From NCBI GenBank assembly GCA_933207985.1, contig OW240916.1:81400291-81464290 (forward strand): 64,000 nucleotides of DNA, in the 5' to 3' direction. This DNA is from Pelobates cultripes (taxonomy: Eukaryota; Chordata; Amphibia; Anura; Pelobatidae). Positions 10,694 through 23,313 of this stretch are shown one piece after another; within the stretch, counting starts at the first letter, position 1, and each line of letters opens with the position of its first letter. The notes below the pieces were generated by a model that worked only from the letters and a program-made list of their open reading frames with translations, did no database searches and had not been told where the DNA came from. A program made the translations under genes and the position numbers.

Positions 10694-10963
10694 GGGGCCC
10701 ACGGATCAATTTTTGCACCGGGGCCCCATGGGTCATGTGTACGCCACTGCTCCTGGGATTTGTTTTGTACCATTTTGTTATGGTTTCACTGTCATATTTT
10801 TCATTGCCTTAATTATCATTTCTTTATATTTATCTGATGACAATAAAATCACTTTATTTTAATCCTTTGTATTTATTATTTATCTTCTCCATCATCCTCC
10901 AACAGCCCAGTAATTTATAACTGTTATTCTTCCAGCTTGTTGTACATGACTCCAATGTCACTG

Positions 10964-11311
10964 CCCCGTTATAATATATCCCTGTCCTGTTATAATATAT
11001 CCCTGCCCCGTTATAATATATCCCTGCCCTTTTATAATATATCCCTGTCCTGTTATAATATATCCCTGCCCCGTTATAATATATACCTGTTCTGTTATAA
11101 TATCTCCATGCCCTGTTATAATATCTCCATGCCCTGTTATAATATATACCTAATCTGTTATAATGTCTCCATGCCCTGTTATAATATCTCCATGCCCTGT
11201 TATAATATATACCTGTTCTGTTATAATATCTCCATGCCCTGTTATAATATATACCTGTTCTGTTATAATATCTCCATGCCCTGTTATAATATCTCCATGC
11301 CCTGTTATAAT
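10964..11311. repeat. 21-bp minisatellite
   Basis: About 16 copies of GTTATAATATATCCCTGCCCC and variants (ATATCTCCATGCCCT, ATATACCTGTTCT). Because 21 is divisible by three and the unit lacks stops in several frames, long frames with seven-residue repeats appear on both strands; they are not genes. Confidence 0.95.
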
Positions 11312-11986
11312 TAAGTGTTCTTGCATAGCATAGCATAGCAAGACCACTTAATGTTATCTCACATATATATTATTCTTATTCTTATTATAGCCAAATTTAC
11401 CACCCTAACTCCTCCCACAGTTTTTACACTACATAGACCGTAATATACCGAAACGTGCGGATTGTTCCCGATCGGATTGCTATTACTTTGTGGAACGTTT
11501 CGCCGAATGGTTCACGGAATATCGTCGTTCTTGTGGCGAAATTGGTCCCATAGGAATGAATGGCAAAGCTAGAGTGGGAGCTGGCAAAAGCTGAAAAATC
11601 AGGACATGATTTCTAAACTGCCACCATTCCCTCATTTTTAAGCCCACCTACACAAATCTTATATCAAACCGTTCAACTATCCCTGCTGCCACTAAACAAG
11701 TCCACGGCTAAGCCATAGTCCTGATAGTTTTCACAATATAATCATTTGTTTGCAACTAACGCCGTCCATTGACTTTCATTGAAACTTCACTCTGCAAAGC
11801 TCAAATTTGAAGTACAATTTCTAAACTGCGACTGTGCCTTCAATTTTAATACTTCAGAGACATACTATGCATCAAAATGTAGGTCTGGGTCTTGTGATTC
11901 TCTGTCTAAAATTTTATTCATGTAGGGTTATAGTTTCTAAGAATCGACCGTTTGAAGATAGCAAAATACTCTGACCTGTGTCAAGC
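11312..11986. other. Unclassified repeat-like stretch up to the gap
   Basis: Starts with a small palindrome built on TAGCA repeats (CTTGCATAGCATAGCATAGCAAG near 11320-11342). The rest, including CCGAAACGTGCGG, looks like an old interspersed repeat but neither ends nor coding parts could be identified. Confidence 0.4.
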
Positions 11987-12086
11987 NNNNNNNNNNNNNN
12001 NNNNNNNNNNNNNNNNNNNNNNNNNNNNNNNNNNNNNNNNNNNNNNNNNNNNNNNNNNNNNNNNNNNNNNNNNNNNNNNNNNNNNN
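11987..12086. other. Assembly gap, 100 N
   Basis: Exactly 100 N bases, the usual placeholder for a gap of unknown size. The flanks are not obviously one interrupted element. Confidence 1.
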
Positions 12087-12411
12087 TGCCAAAGGCCACA
12101 GGCAGTACACAAACATACACATGCTCAGAGAAACATGCATACATATACAAAGATACTCACTGCCAGACACACACTCTCAGGCACACACAGGTAGACAATG
12201 CAACGACGTATACAAAGACTAGTTCTCTATATCCAGTACTGCAAGCCCGCCCTTCAATATATCTACAGCTTCTTATACACACACAAGTCAACTGCTGTTT
12301 TTTTCCAATAATGGTGTTAGTGGGGGCCTCATGTATGAGTTTCGCCTAAGGCCTCGCCAAGTCTAGAGCCGCCACTGCGTGTTAGTGTAGATAATCTAAA
12401 GTGTGTGCTTA
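12087..12411. other. CA-rich flank with a hAT-type end
   Basis: CA-rich low-complexity DNA after the gap, then GAGCCGCCACTG ending near 12375, the reverse of a CAGTGGCGGCTC hAT-type terminus. The matching left end was not found; it may lie in the gap. Confidence 0.45.
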
Positions 12412-12892
12412 TGGAATGTAGTGTATAGGGATACCAGTGTGTAGGTGATGCATTGTGTGTGTGTGTGTGTGTAGTTGATGCAGTGTGTTTTTTTGTAAGG
12501 GATAGAAAGCAGTGTGTGTGTTTGTGTGTAAGGGATGTATTGTGTGTTTCTGGTTGTGGTTAAGGGATGCATTGTGTGAATCTGTGTTTGTGTGTGTAAG
12601 GGATGCAAGTTGTGTTTCTGTGTATGTAAGGGATGCAGTGTGTGTGTCTGTAAGGGGTGCATTGAGTGTGTGTAAGAGATACATTGTGTTTCAGTGTGTG
12701 TTTCTGTGTGTGTAAGGGATGCATTGTGTTTCTGTGTATGTGTACAAGGGGTGCATTGTCTTTGTGTGTAAGGGTTGCATTGTGTGTGTGTGTGTGTGTA
12801 ATGGATGCATTTTGTATTTCTCTGTGTGTAGGGATGCATTGTGTGTTTCTGTGTATGTATAGGGATGCATTGTGTGTGTGTGTGTGTAGTGT
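12412..12892. repeat. GT-rich minisatellite
   Basis: Irregular tandem units built on GTAAGGGATGCATTGTGTG followed by TTTCTGTGTGTG. Frames on both strands are low-complexity artefacts. Confidence 0.9.
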
Positions 12893-12939
12893 GAAATAGA
12901 GAGTTTGTGGGGTAGGATTGGGGCTGACTCCTACCAGCC

Positions 12940-15115
12940 CCTTTTTGCTTCTCTTTCCCTCCTTCCTAAGCTTCTCTCTCCTCTTGTCCCTTCAAGCTCT
13001 CTCCTCCTGTCCCTTAGTGCTCTTCCCTGCCCCACTGTCATAGAAACATAGAAACATGGAATGTGACGGCAGATAAGAACCAATCGGCCCATCTAGTCTG
13101 CCCAATTTTTTAAAATACTTTAATTAGTCCCTGGCCTTATCGTATAGTTAGGATAGCCTTATGCCTATCCCACGCAGCCTTAAACTCCCTCACTGTGTTA
13201 ACATCTACCACTTCAGCTGGAAGGCTATTCCATGCATCTACTACCCTCTTAGTAAAGTAATACTTCCTGATATTATTTTTAAAACTCTGCCTCTCTAATT
13301 TAAGACTATGTCCTCTTGTTGTGGTAGTTTTTCTTCTTTTAAATATAGTTTCCTCTTTTACTGTGTTGATTCCCTTTATGTATTTAAATGTTTCTATCAT
13401 ATCCCCCATGTCCTGTCTTTCCTCCAAGCTATACATGTTAAGTTCCTTTAACCTTTCCTTGTAAGTTTTATCCAGCAAGCCATGAACCAGCTTAGTAGCC
13501 CTGCTCTGAACTCTCTCTAAAGTATCAATATCCTTCTGAAGAAACGGTCTCCAGTACTGCATACAATACTCCAAGTGAGGTCTCACCAGTGTTCTGTACG
13601 ATGGCATGAGCACTTCTCTCTTTCTAATGCTAATACCTCTCCCTATACAACCAAGCATTTTGCTAGCATTTCCAGCTACTCTATTACATTGTATTCATAT
13701 CTTTAAGTCATCTGAAATAATTACTCCTAAATCCCTTTCCTCAGATGTTGAGGTTAGTAGGGTATCAAATATCCTATACTCTGCCTTTGGGTTTTTATGT
13801 CCAAGGTGCATTATCTTGCACTTATCCACATTAAATGTCAGTTGCCACAACTCTGACCATTTTTCTAGTTTACCTAAATCATTTGTCATTTGACTTATCC
13901 CTCCTGGAACATCAACCCTGTTACATATCTTAGTATTATCAGCAAAAAGGCATCCCTTACCATCAAAACCTTCTGCAATATCACTAATAAAAATATTAAA
14001 GAGAATGGGTCCAAGTACAGATCCCTGAGGTACCCCACTGGTAACTAGACCTTGCTTCAAATATACTCAGTTGACAACAACCCTCTGTTGCCTGTCACTC
14101 AGCCACTGCCTAAGCCATTCAACAATATTGGAATCCAAACTTAAGGATTGCAGTTTATTGATAAGCCTTCTATGTGCAACATTGTCAAAAGCCTTACTGA
14201 AATCTAGTGAGGCAATGCCTACTGCACCACCCTGATCTATTATTTTAGTTTCCCAATCAAAAAAATCTATAAGATTAGTTTGGCATGATCTCCCTGAAGT
14301 AAACCCATGTTGTCTCTGGTCTTGAAATCCATGTGATTTTAGATGTTCAACAATCCTATCCTTTAACATGGTTTCCATCACTTTCCCCACACACTGTCCC
14401 TTAGTGATCTCTCTGCCCACTTTGCCTTAGTGCTCTCCCCTCCTGTCCCTTACTGCTGTATACTGCCCCACTGTCCCTTATTTCTCTCCCCTGCCCCACT
14501 GTCCCTTAGAGCTCCCCCCGGCCCCTTAGAGCTCTCTCCTCCCATCCCCCCCCCCAGTGTTCTCCCTGCCCCCTTTCCTGTTGTGCTCTCCCCTCCTGTC
14601 TCTTAGAGTTCTCCCCTTCTGTCCCTTAGTGCTCTCCCCTGCCCCACTGTCCCTTAGTGATCTCCCCTGTCCTTTAGTGATCTCGCTGCCCACTTTCCCT
14701 TAGTTCTCTCCCCTCTTGTCCCTTACTACTGTATCCTGCCCCGCTGTCCCTTATTGCTCTGCCCTGCCCCCAATCCCTTAGAGCTTTCCACTCCTATTCC
14801 TTAGAGCTATCCCCTGTCCGTTATTGGTCTCTTCCACCCCACCCCATCCCTTATTCGTCTCTCCTCTCTCATGCCCCCCTCAAGTGCTCTCCCTGCCCCC
14901 ATTCCTGTAGTACTCTCCCCTTCTGTCTTTTAGAGTTCTCCCCTCCTGTTCCTTGGATCTCTCTCCTACTCCGCTCCCCCATCCCTTAGTGCTCTCTCCT
15001 ACCCCTGTCCCTTAGTGGTCTCTCCTCTCCCCCACCCCATTAGTGGTCTCACCACTAATTATAGCATAACCGTTCAAGCATCTCCCTTAGTGGTCTCTCC
15101 TCTTCTCCCCCCTTT
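12940..15115. repeat. Diverged pyrimidine-rich minisatellite, split by a CR1 LINE
   Basis: Degenerate tandem units of about 28 bases built on CCCTTAGTGCTCTCCCCTG and CCCCACTGT, at 12940-13039 and 14392-15115. The interruption is the LINE at 13040-14391. Confidence 0.85.
13040..14391 (-). pseudogene. 5'-truncated CR1-like LINE
   Basis: Minus-strand blocks match the CR1-type reverse transcriptase: VGKVMETMLKDRI and LDFSKAFD (14067-14420), SGVPQGSVLGPILFNIFISD then FADNTKI (13695-14060), and the C-terminal part with RPHLEYCMQYW and VVDAWNSLP (13137-13658). FADD is changed to FADN, which removes a catalytic aspartate. The 3' end is a repeated GTTTCTAT octamer, the CR1-style tail. A 7-base duplication, CACTGTC, lies at 13033-13039 and 14392-14398, so the insertion is well bounded. 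Coding beyond 14391 is the minisatellite read by chance. Confidence 0.9.
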
Positions 15116-15615
15116 CCAGTAATGGTCTCTCCTCACCCCACCCCCACCTCCCTTAGTGGTCTCTTCACCCCCTCCCTTCATGGTCTCTCTCCCACCTCCC
15201 TTGTCTCTCGCTCTCCCCTCCCTCCCTTCATGGTCTCTCTCTCCCCTCCCTTCATTGTCTCTCTCCCCCTCCCTCCATGGTCTCTCTCTCCCCCTCTCTT
15301 GTCTCTCTCTTGCCCATCTCCCTCTCTTGTTTCTCTCGTCCCCCTCCCTCATCTCTCTCTTTCCCCCTCCCTCTCTTGTCTCTCTCCCTCTCACTCTCTT
15401 GTCTCTCTCTCCCCTCTCCCTCTCTTGTCTCTCTCTTCCCCCTCCCTCTCTTGTCTCTCTCTTGCCCACCTCCCTCTCTTGTTTCTCTCTTCCCCTCCTC
15501 CTCTCTCTCTTTCCCCCTCCTCTCTTGTCTCTCTCTTCCCCCCTCCCTCTCTTGTTTCTCTCTTCCCCCTCCCTCGTCTCTCTCTTCCCCCCTCCCTCTC
15601 TTGTCTCTCTTTGGT
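15116..15615. repeat. CT-rich minisatellite
   Basis: Tandem units of roughly 25 bases built on CCCTCTCTTGTCTCTCTC and TTCCCCCTC. It opens long serine/leucine/proline frames on the plus strand, including one of 304 codons, that are not genes. Confidence 0.95.
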
Positions 15616-15679
15616 GATCTATGTGGCTGTCAAAAGTAGTATTAAACCACTGGTAGTTTATATGGACATTTTACTTATT

Positions 15680-15712
<33 letters not shown>

Positions 15713-16013
15713 GTATATCTAAAATCAGCTTACAAATGCTGCAGTTCTTGTCTAAAGTCTATGGAAGCACCCCCAGCTCCCCCAGCTGCTCCACCGATTC
15801 CCCACACACACACACACACACAACAAAGCCAGATAATGTGCTTTAAGTGTTTGGAGTGTCCATTGCACTGCAGTGACGGTAGAAATCTATCCATCAATTC
15901 CTCAGGCACTGTGCAGGGAGTACTTCAAATTCTACAACAAACAGCAGGTATACCTCCCATACAAGTGGAGAGATTCGAATCTCCTCTTCATACATATAGA
16001 ACTTTAGAGACAC
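15616..16013. other. Non-coding DNA with (TA)n and (CA)n
   Basis: A (TA)n run near 15683-15712 and a (CA)n run near 15802-15822. Nothing else recognised. Confidence 0.7.
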
Positions 16014-16407
16014 TTAAAAGAACACTCCACTGTTAATAAATAGCAAAAATATATGTTTGTAGATATATCCCCAATGAAAACAAGCATACATTTAACAACA
16101 CATTTATTTTTCATTATCTAAAACAGCTTGAAAAAAGGTTCGAATCTCGTGTCTACATCATTTGCAAGACCTCCCTTTCTAACCCAGCCCAGACTTTTTG
16201 TGGCTGTCCCATTGAGAAGTGTTTACAAGGCAAGTGTACTTTTGGCTGTTTCTGAGCTACACTAACAGGGCTAAGGTCAATCTATAAAATAGAAAAGTTC
16301 TATTGAAATCTACAATTTTTGTATCATGAAAAAAACAGGAAACGATCTTCACACATAAAGTACTTCAGGAAGCTATAGTTCTTTAGGTGTTTGTAGTGTT
16401 CCTTTAA
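16014..16407. mobile_element. T2-like (Kolobok-type) MITE
   Basis: The ends read TTAAAAGAACACTCCAC and, inverted, TTAAAGGAACACTACAA, each including a TTAA that would be the duplicated target. No coding. TTAAAGGRR ends with TTAA targets define the T2 MITEs of Xenopus, assigned to the Kolobok superfamily; family placement here rests on the ends only. Confidence 0.6.
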
Positions 16408-18760
16408 AAAAAATATGCATTAATCATAACAAAGTTAATTATATCGTATTATTCATCTAACTTCACTGTGATTAACTTCTAAATATGTGTGATGTTAGAG
16501 AATAGCCTGAACACCGTAGGAAGAACTTCCATTGGCGAATTATCGCATAACCGTGCAAGCAGCATGGATTTTGGCCCAGATTGGAACCATAGGGTAGTTA
16601 AAGAGTCTTTAGATTTGTTAGGTTATGATGCCAAGAAATTAACAGGATAAAGGAGAGACTTTTGTTTGGTAAAATATCGCTTAGGAAAACCATATATCCA
16701 CATTAGTAGGAATATCATAATCTGTAATTAAAATGTTTCTGTCTTTAATATGGACCTTCCGTTCCACCTAATGCCCCCCATCCATTTTGGATTTTGGACC
16801 TTCACTTACCATTATTGATGGATTACTAGTCCCCTTGGTCTCTTTCTAACAAGTATTATTCTCTGCCCAAAGCTGGGAATGCACTGGCATGTCAGCTGAC
16901 CTCAGTTGACTCTTGAAATCATGCAAGAGTGACCTGAGAGGATCTGATGCACCACTAGAGGACACAAAGCAAGTACATAGATCCAGCACCTATTTCAAAG
17001 TTGTCAAAAGCTGTAGAGCATCACTAAATCTCTATCTTTTATCAACTTTTGTCAACTTTCTGTTTTTTATGTATATTTGGGGGGGGGAATATTTAAAAAA
17101 AAAATAGAAACTAGGGCATACAATGGATCAGCATACCGTATATGGATTTCAGATAGTCAACAACACTGTGTTTAGCAGAGTTATTACAAAACACGTAGTT
17201 TATATCTTAGGAAAGGTTTTATCATAATTATTTGTTCTGTAATGGACATAAAAAATACAGATTTATGCAGCCTTCAATGTGGAGACATTGTTAACACTGA
17301 CATTGATACAGAGAGAGACATATATTTTAGACTTCTTCTGCATCAGTACATTGAAACATATACAGTAGATACATACAGGAGCTCATGAAATACTTGACGT
17401 GGGTCTGAAACCTATTGACTAGGGAAAGGCATGGAGGCATCTCATTAATAAAGAACATTTACATTGATATTATATTCAGACATTTCTGCACGTATAGGGC
17501 TGTGAAAGTGAGAATTCAAAGTGAATCTCAAGGGAAATTGAAAGCGAATCTGACTTAGACACTGTTTCCACCTTGGCTATTTTGATCTTACTTTTGAAAT
17601 TCACTATGAATTAACCTTCAATTCTTACTTTGATGAATAGATATGACAGTATTTAAGTAACAATTTGGATTATATTGGCTCCTTAAATAATAATAATAAA
17701 AAATAAATGGTGGACTGAGCAGAATTTGCTACGCTTTCTAAAATTCAAGTAAAATCATATATAAAAAGAGTAGCTGAATTTAAATTGTAAAATGTCCTTA
17801 TTATTAAATTGTCATATTTATGCATGGAAAATGTTCTGCTTATGAGTCTATTTGCGTCTAGGAAAAATAATAATAGTATGAGGAATGAATATTTGAAATT
17901 AAGGGACATTTAAGTAAAAAGGAGAAAATGACTATTTAGTTTAATGATTGCTGCAGAAAAATATTGTCCCCATTAAATTGGCAAAATGAAAGTGGTGCCT
18001 AGACCCAAGCAATGTTTTACTTTTAATTATCCTAGTCAGCCCTTGAGAAAAAACATATTCTGTGTATTTCCGTAACAAAGAGGGAGGGCTGAGAGCTCAT
18101 CAAGGCATAATCAGTCCTGACGGGGCATCCTTTCAAGATTTATCCCAAAGTTGGAAATAGTTTTCAAAGAATTGCAGCTGAATTAGGAAACCAGTATGAA
18201 AAAAAAATCTAGCCTAGGGGGGAATCTGTAACAGAAATGACTGCAGCTCCAGAGAAAGCTTAACGAGATCTGCGCTTAATGAGGCTCGATTATGATATTG
18301 ATAGCTCCTTTAAAAATATAGGAAGGAGGAAATATTTTCTGAGCGGTTTGATCATTCAAACCTTTCCAATCATTTTACTTGAAAACAGATGTACTTGGGA
18401 AATGAACTTGAAGAGTTAAAGCAGATGGGTTCATGATTTTGCCATGCTGGGTTGCACAACTTCTATGTATCAGTGCAAGAAAAATAAAAAGCTGTCATAC
18501 CCCTTTATTTGATGCCTAGAAAATTGGCATAGTAACAAGCATGATACACCAAGTTTGATATCCAATCATTTAATTAATCTTGGTGTATAAACTGCTCCAT
18601 TTCATTTATTTTAATTCATCTGCAGTATTGGTATTCTTATTGTAAAATTTTAATGGAGACAAAAAAATCAAGTGTGTACATATAGACTTGTGCAAACACT
18701 TCAAACAACTTCTAATAAGTGTTTTTGTTTTTTGTTGCAAAAATTAAGCACCATTTACCT
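16408..18760. other. Unique AT-rich DNA, no gene; possible conserved element
   Basis: No transposon ends, tandem arrays or coding frames were recognised. The part 17940-18370 is more complex than its surroundings (for example AGCTTAACGAGATCTGCGC and TTAATGAGGCTCGATTATG) and has the feel of a conserved non-coding element, which only alignment to other genomes can test. Confidence 0.4.
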
Positions 18761-19117
18761 TTAAAGGGCACCTGCCATGCCCTAAACTACAATTGCTCTT
18801 TTTAAAGGGCATCTGATTGCATCTATACTTTGCATAAGGAAATATATAGATTGAGAAAAAAGGTATTTAAAAAAATAAATTAATATGTCCTGTGGTTGCT
18901 ATGATAACTCCCTAGTCAGTTCTGCTAGTGCTGGCTAATAGCGTAGGAACAGAGTGACTGACATCACTCCATTCAGATGCCAGCATGTTGTCAATTAAAT
19001 CAGCACATCAGCAAATCAAAGAGACCAGGTGGAGTGCGGGTGTTACATAAGTGTAGCACCAACCTCTGTAATGAGAGTGTGGCAGGAGAGTGAATGGTTC
19101 TGACAGGTTTCCTTTAA
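18761..19117. mobile_element. T2-like (Kolobok-type) MITE
   Basis: The ends TTAAAGGGCACCTGCCA and, inverted, TTAAAGGAAACCTGTCA form a 17-base inverted repeat with TTAA at both outer edges. 357 bases, no coding. Confidence 0.65.
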
Positions 19118-19790
19118 CTGCAGGTTTCTTTACCTACCTGGAAATTCTTGTGATTCAGAAGATCACATTTGCTATATGTAGACCAAAGTATTGGGACTGA
19201 TCACTTTTCCCAACTCAGTGATGTTCCCATCTTCGATATTTTGGCCTACATTAGCAAAAATATTATTTAACTGCAATCCATTGTTAGTGAATTCATTCCA
19301 TAGAGAAAAGGGAAGTATTGACTTGTTTAAAAACGATACCTTTTGCTGCCAGCTAAAATAGAAGAAAACATTTGCCCATGTCTACTGCTCAGTCCAGTTC
19401 TACATTGATATAAAGTGTAAACAATCGCTAGTTAGTCATTTTTGCCCCAGGGAGACTTTCAAACCACTTAATGATATCATGAATCTGTCTCATTAAATTT
19501 CAGCACTCATTGCATATTTCGCAACCTCTTCAAACAGTAGATGAATATGTAGACACACTTGACAAGGTGCACACTTGATTTCTGTAAATATGATCAGCTT
19601 TCTTAGCAACTTAGCATTTTATTAGAAATTCCTTCCCTTCATTCATGAATTCCTTGTTGACTACAACCTAAGGGTCTGAACTGGCATATGTGGCGAATTG
19701 ACATGAGAATAGCAAAGTGTAGGACAAATCGATGAAGTAAAGTATCCAGTTTGACTAGCTTGAGCTGCAAATTTGCAGCTCACTTATCAA
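19118..19790. other. Unique non-coding DNA
   Basis: Nothing recognised. Confidence 0.6.
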
Positions 19791-22700
19791 TTTTATAACA
19801 TGACAGGAGGCTTAATTTTTGCTTAAGTCTCTCTTTACTCGAACTCCACAGCAGCACAGAGAAAACAACCAATCAGAAAAAAGTTAGGTACTATAAAACT
19901 CCCCTCCCCATACATCATTTCCTCTTTCTTTGCTGCTCTGCAGTCAGTACAGGTCAGAGTACCACTGCCTCCTGCTCTTAGTGGGTGGCTTAAGGATTTT
20001 ATTGCTTATATACAGTATTTATGTTTTATATGTCTGGGGATTTGCATATTTTCTGTAACTTTTAACTTTCAGTGATTCCTATCTGTTAGGGCATTTGGAT
20101 TTAGGGGGGTCTTTGTAGGCTTTTATGCCTCTTCCTATACCTTTGATTTCCCTTCCCCCCCCTGTCTATTCCCCGATTTATTTTTTTTCCTCTGTTTTTA
20201 TATTTTCTGCCCTTTTCTATGCGCGCTGTGTATGTGCCGATCGGTTTGCTGAAAGCCAACAGTCAGCATGCCGCCTCCGCTTTCCCTGAGCTCAGGGACC
20301 GCGGGGTCGCCTCCAGTGGTCCCATGTATCTTCTGCCAGTCTCGGGGGTGCTCGTGATCGAGCACGTGTACCAGAAGGCCGGACCCTTTCCTCCAACGGC
20401 CGCTTTGCCGCGGCCGACTCTGACAACAGACCACATGTGTCCGACCGGGTGGGGGAGGGTTTGCTTCTTCATGGCCCCCCCTGCTTCATTATAATTTATT
20501 AATATTGCAATTTACCCATGTCTTTTTGACGTTGCGCCACATCCTGCAATATCAGGTCTGCTGTTGGGATCCCTGTAAAGTTATAACATCCTGCGATGTC
20601 AGGCCCTGTGAAATAATCCCTGGTGGTGGTCCGTGAGGACCCTTGCCACCCTACATCTGGCTTTGCACCAAACTGGTCACCATAGCACCCCAATCTGTGT
20701 CCTTGTGTACTTTATAGACTGTACTACGCTAAGAGTTTGCAGCCAGGCTATACCTATGACCGAAGGCTGCAGGACGTTTAGGGACTACCAGATTCCCTAA
20801 CTAGCAACTTTAGGCACTTTTTACCATACAAGAAGGTTTGGTAGACTGAGTTTGGTTAACCCCTTGTTACCCTCAGGATTCAATATCTCCATATAAGGGT
20901 GCTCTACCCACGCAGATTGGTCTCCTGCCGATCAGAACACAACACCTGTGACTGGCCTGTTATATCTGTGCCCCATTGACTGGCCTGTTATGTCTGTGCC
21001 CCATTGATTGGCCTGCTCTGTCTGTGCCCATTTTATTGGCCGACGTGTTGAGCCCGAACCCCTTTGGCCGCAGGCCTGGGGGAATATTGCAGGCCCACTA
21101 TTAACACGGAGATAGGTGGGTGTCCAGTTAAACGCTGCTGTCAGACTATCTGAGGTGACACCGGTATACGTGCACCTAAGTATGATTGGAAGGGTGAAGG
21201 CTCTTGACCTCATGCCCTGAGGGGCGAGGTTTTATACGAAGATTCCCAGGCGGTCAACCAGGGTTTGCACCAGCCCGGCGGTGGCATATCTCCAAGGCGA
21301 GTTTCGTTCCGATGCACATACAGGGACCAGTGCTCAGACGCCAACAGGGGAGCACGGTACCCCTTGACTCTTAGCAACTTTCTACGCCATGCTTAGTTCT
21401 GGTCTATTTCGGTTGGGTTTACCTGTTCTTTACCTTTCCTCAACGAGATACGTACTGTCTTTTATCTGAACCTTGGCTTGTCATTTCTTTTTTTAGTGTC
21501 TTCCACTTTTCCTCTCGCTCGGGTCGTCGAGAGGCCTGACTTGGCCTCCTCCGACTTCCCGGGCTCTCGTGGATCGCGGAGAACATCTCCAGCATTTCCT
21601 CAGACTACTGGTGGCCATCCTGGACCCCGCACACGTGCACGGGATCCAGGCGGCTGTTTGTAGATTCCGTATTTTTATAGCCATTAGACGCGTGAACACG
21701 GCACTAGACGGGAGTGCTACCCCAACCATTATTGGGATTATTTATTCACAGTTTGAGAATCCCTCTCAGGACTTCTACCCAACTCGACTAGATTTAGGGC
21801 GAGCTCCTCATTTACAATCAGTTCGGGACTAATATGGACCCTGGTTTGTGTGGTAAGAGGGTGCAGCCCTTTCATACCTCAACTCGAAACCAAGGTTAAT
21901 TTACAGGATTAGAGGGGACCACTTCCCATATGCAGAACCTGACACTAAACCTTCCATTAGAGGGCGCAACCCTCCCCTAACCTCGGTTCGAGGATGATAT
22001 TGATGCATATTGCAGGTTCGAAGTATATCCCATTCTCATATTCTGTGCAAGACACTGACAGTGACCCTAAGTGTATTATTGGAGGGCACGGCCCTCTCTC
22101 AAAGGCTGGGATACAGTTTACCTTATTTGAGAGTGCGGCTCTCTCATACACTCAGCCCGATACTGAGCTCCCTTAATATGCACAGACCAAGATAATTTCT
22201 TATACTGTTCCTCAGTTCACCACGGGCATGACAGTTTCTTACAGTACTGGATTCTGCCTCCCTTCTTTGTGAGTGAACCCGTCACTTGACACTACTCAAC
22301 AGGGTTATTTATCCTACTGTCGACCATTGTTCGTCCTACGGACTTAGACCAGTACAGGACACCGGGGTCTTCGTGGAGGGACGGCCCGCCTACAGTCAAC
22401 TCAATTCGCAGGTCTGTGCTGTAGTTTGACTTTGCAGGTCATGGATTGTCTTCCGGGAAGGGGTTTCATCCCCACGTACGGTCTACCAGCGGATTGAGTG
22501 TTTTCTGTAATTAGCGGTTCAGCGTCAGCTGGCATCGTCATCAACCCATCCGCTGTCACTTCTCGCAATTGGAAGGCTCATTTGCTTTTTGCTTTGTTTT
22601 CTCCCAGAACAGGTACCAGCAAAACAAACAACGTTGGATTTGTTGACTGAGCGTTAAAACAGCAAATATGAAGACTCCTGTCATGGTATAAAATTGTAGA

Positions 22701-23313
22701 TTAGGCTAGCTTTAGTGTTCCTATAATCTTAATTGTATTAATGACAGGAGGCGAATATTTCCCTCCCATTCTTATTCCTCCCTTGTTTAACTTTTATGGT
22801 TTGGGTTCATCAGGTAGGTATGCAACTCTGCTTGGTGTTCTCGGTTACCTGTGACTTATTTTTATGTCTGTTTTTTCCACATAAGGGTTGGGATCTATGT
22901 ATATTATGGTATTTCTGGTTATTTCGCTGGGTGCCTACATGTATTGTTCAGAGTACAGTTCGTTGGCTAACCAATCTGTTCGATTCTGTTTTCTCTCGTT
23001 TCAGCTTACAGTCCATCAAGGCTATCTGGTTTGACAGTTTTTCTCGGATGGTGGACGTTGTTGTTTTCATTGTCTCTAGGACTTTGTTTTTTCTCCATTA
23101 TATGTTCTGCCTTTTGTTCTGTTTTTGTTACAGCTTGAAAGAGGAAATGATGTATGGGGAGGGGAGTTTTATAGTACCTAACTTTTTTCTGATTGGTTGT
23201 CTTTTCTGTGCTGCTGTGGAGTTTTAGTAAAGAGAGACTTAAGCAAATATTTGCCTTCTGTCATTAATAAAATTAAGATTATAGTTACACTAAAGCTAGC
23301 ATAATCTACAATT
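19791..23313 (+). mobile_element. Non-autonomous DIRS-like element
   Basis: A long inverted repeat frames the element: 19801-19930 (TGACAGGAGGCTT, AAGTCTCTCTTTACT, the stretch before CTTTCTTTGCTGCT) returns inverted at 23140-23266. An internal segment at 22671-22760 is complementary first to the extreme left end and then to the extreme right end. That arrangement, inverted terminal repeats plus an internal complementary region, is the hallmark of DIRS elements, which copy through a circle joined at their ends. The interior (20000-22600) has no RT, RNase H or recombinase frame I can recognise, so any movement would need enzymes from another copy. Its end sequences resemble those of the coding DIRS at 46718-59633. 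Confidence 0.75.
22671..22760 (+). repeat. Internal complementary region of the DIRS-like element
   Basis: ACTCCTGTCATGGTATAAA is the complement of the left end (TTATAACATGACAGGAG, 19793-19810), and the rest, ATTGTAGATTAGGCTAGC onward to TTAATGACAGGAGG, is the complement of the right end (23255-23313). The two joined halves represent the circle junction. Confidence 0.8.

Larger units (their letters stand above)
9505..10749. mobile_element. Non-autonomous hAT-like element, composite
   Basis: The ends are inverted: CAGTGGCGTACAT at 9505 and ATGTGTACGCCACTG at 10735-10749. They are flanked by 8-base repeats CTTCTGAG (9497-9504) and CTCCTGGG (10750-10757), six of eight identical, as expected of an old hAT insertion. 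No transposase. Inside are a GC-rich palindrome (9688-9866), a (GT)n-rich stretch (about 9975-10250), a piece of a T2-like MITE (10255-10600) and a long G run (about 10662-10692). hAT ends of the CAGTGGCG type are seen again near 12374 and 42690. Confidence 0.7.

Noticed and set aside
10854..11336. Long frames with seven-residue repeats on both strands
   Set aside because: A 21-base tandem repeat without stop codons gives open frames in several phases; not a gene.
15122..16036. 304-codon plus-strand frame rich in serine, leucine and proline
   Set aside because: It is the translation of a CT-rich minisatellite plus flanking DNA; there is no domain and all three frames are open.
16136..16150. 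GGTTCGAATCT, a possible tRNA or SINE B box
   Set aside because: No A box at the right distance and no cloverleaf; it lies inside a T2-like MITE.
22796..23227. 143-codon hydrophobic plus-strand frame
   Set aside because: It lies wholly between the internal complementary region and the 3' repeat of the DIRS-like element and resembles no protein; the hydrophobicity comes from T richness.
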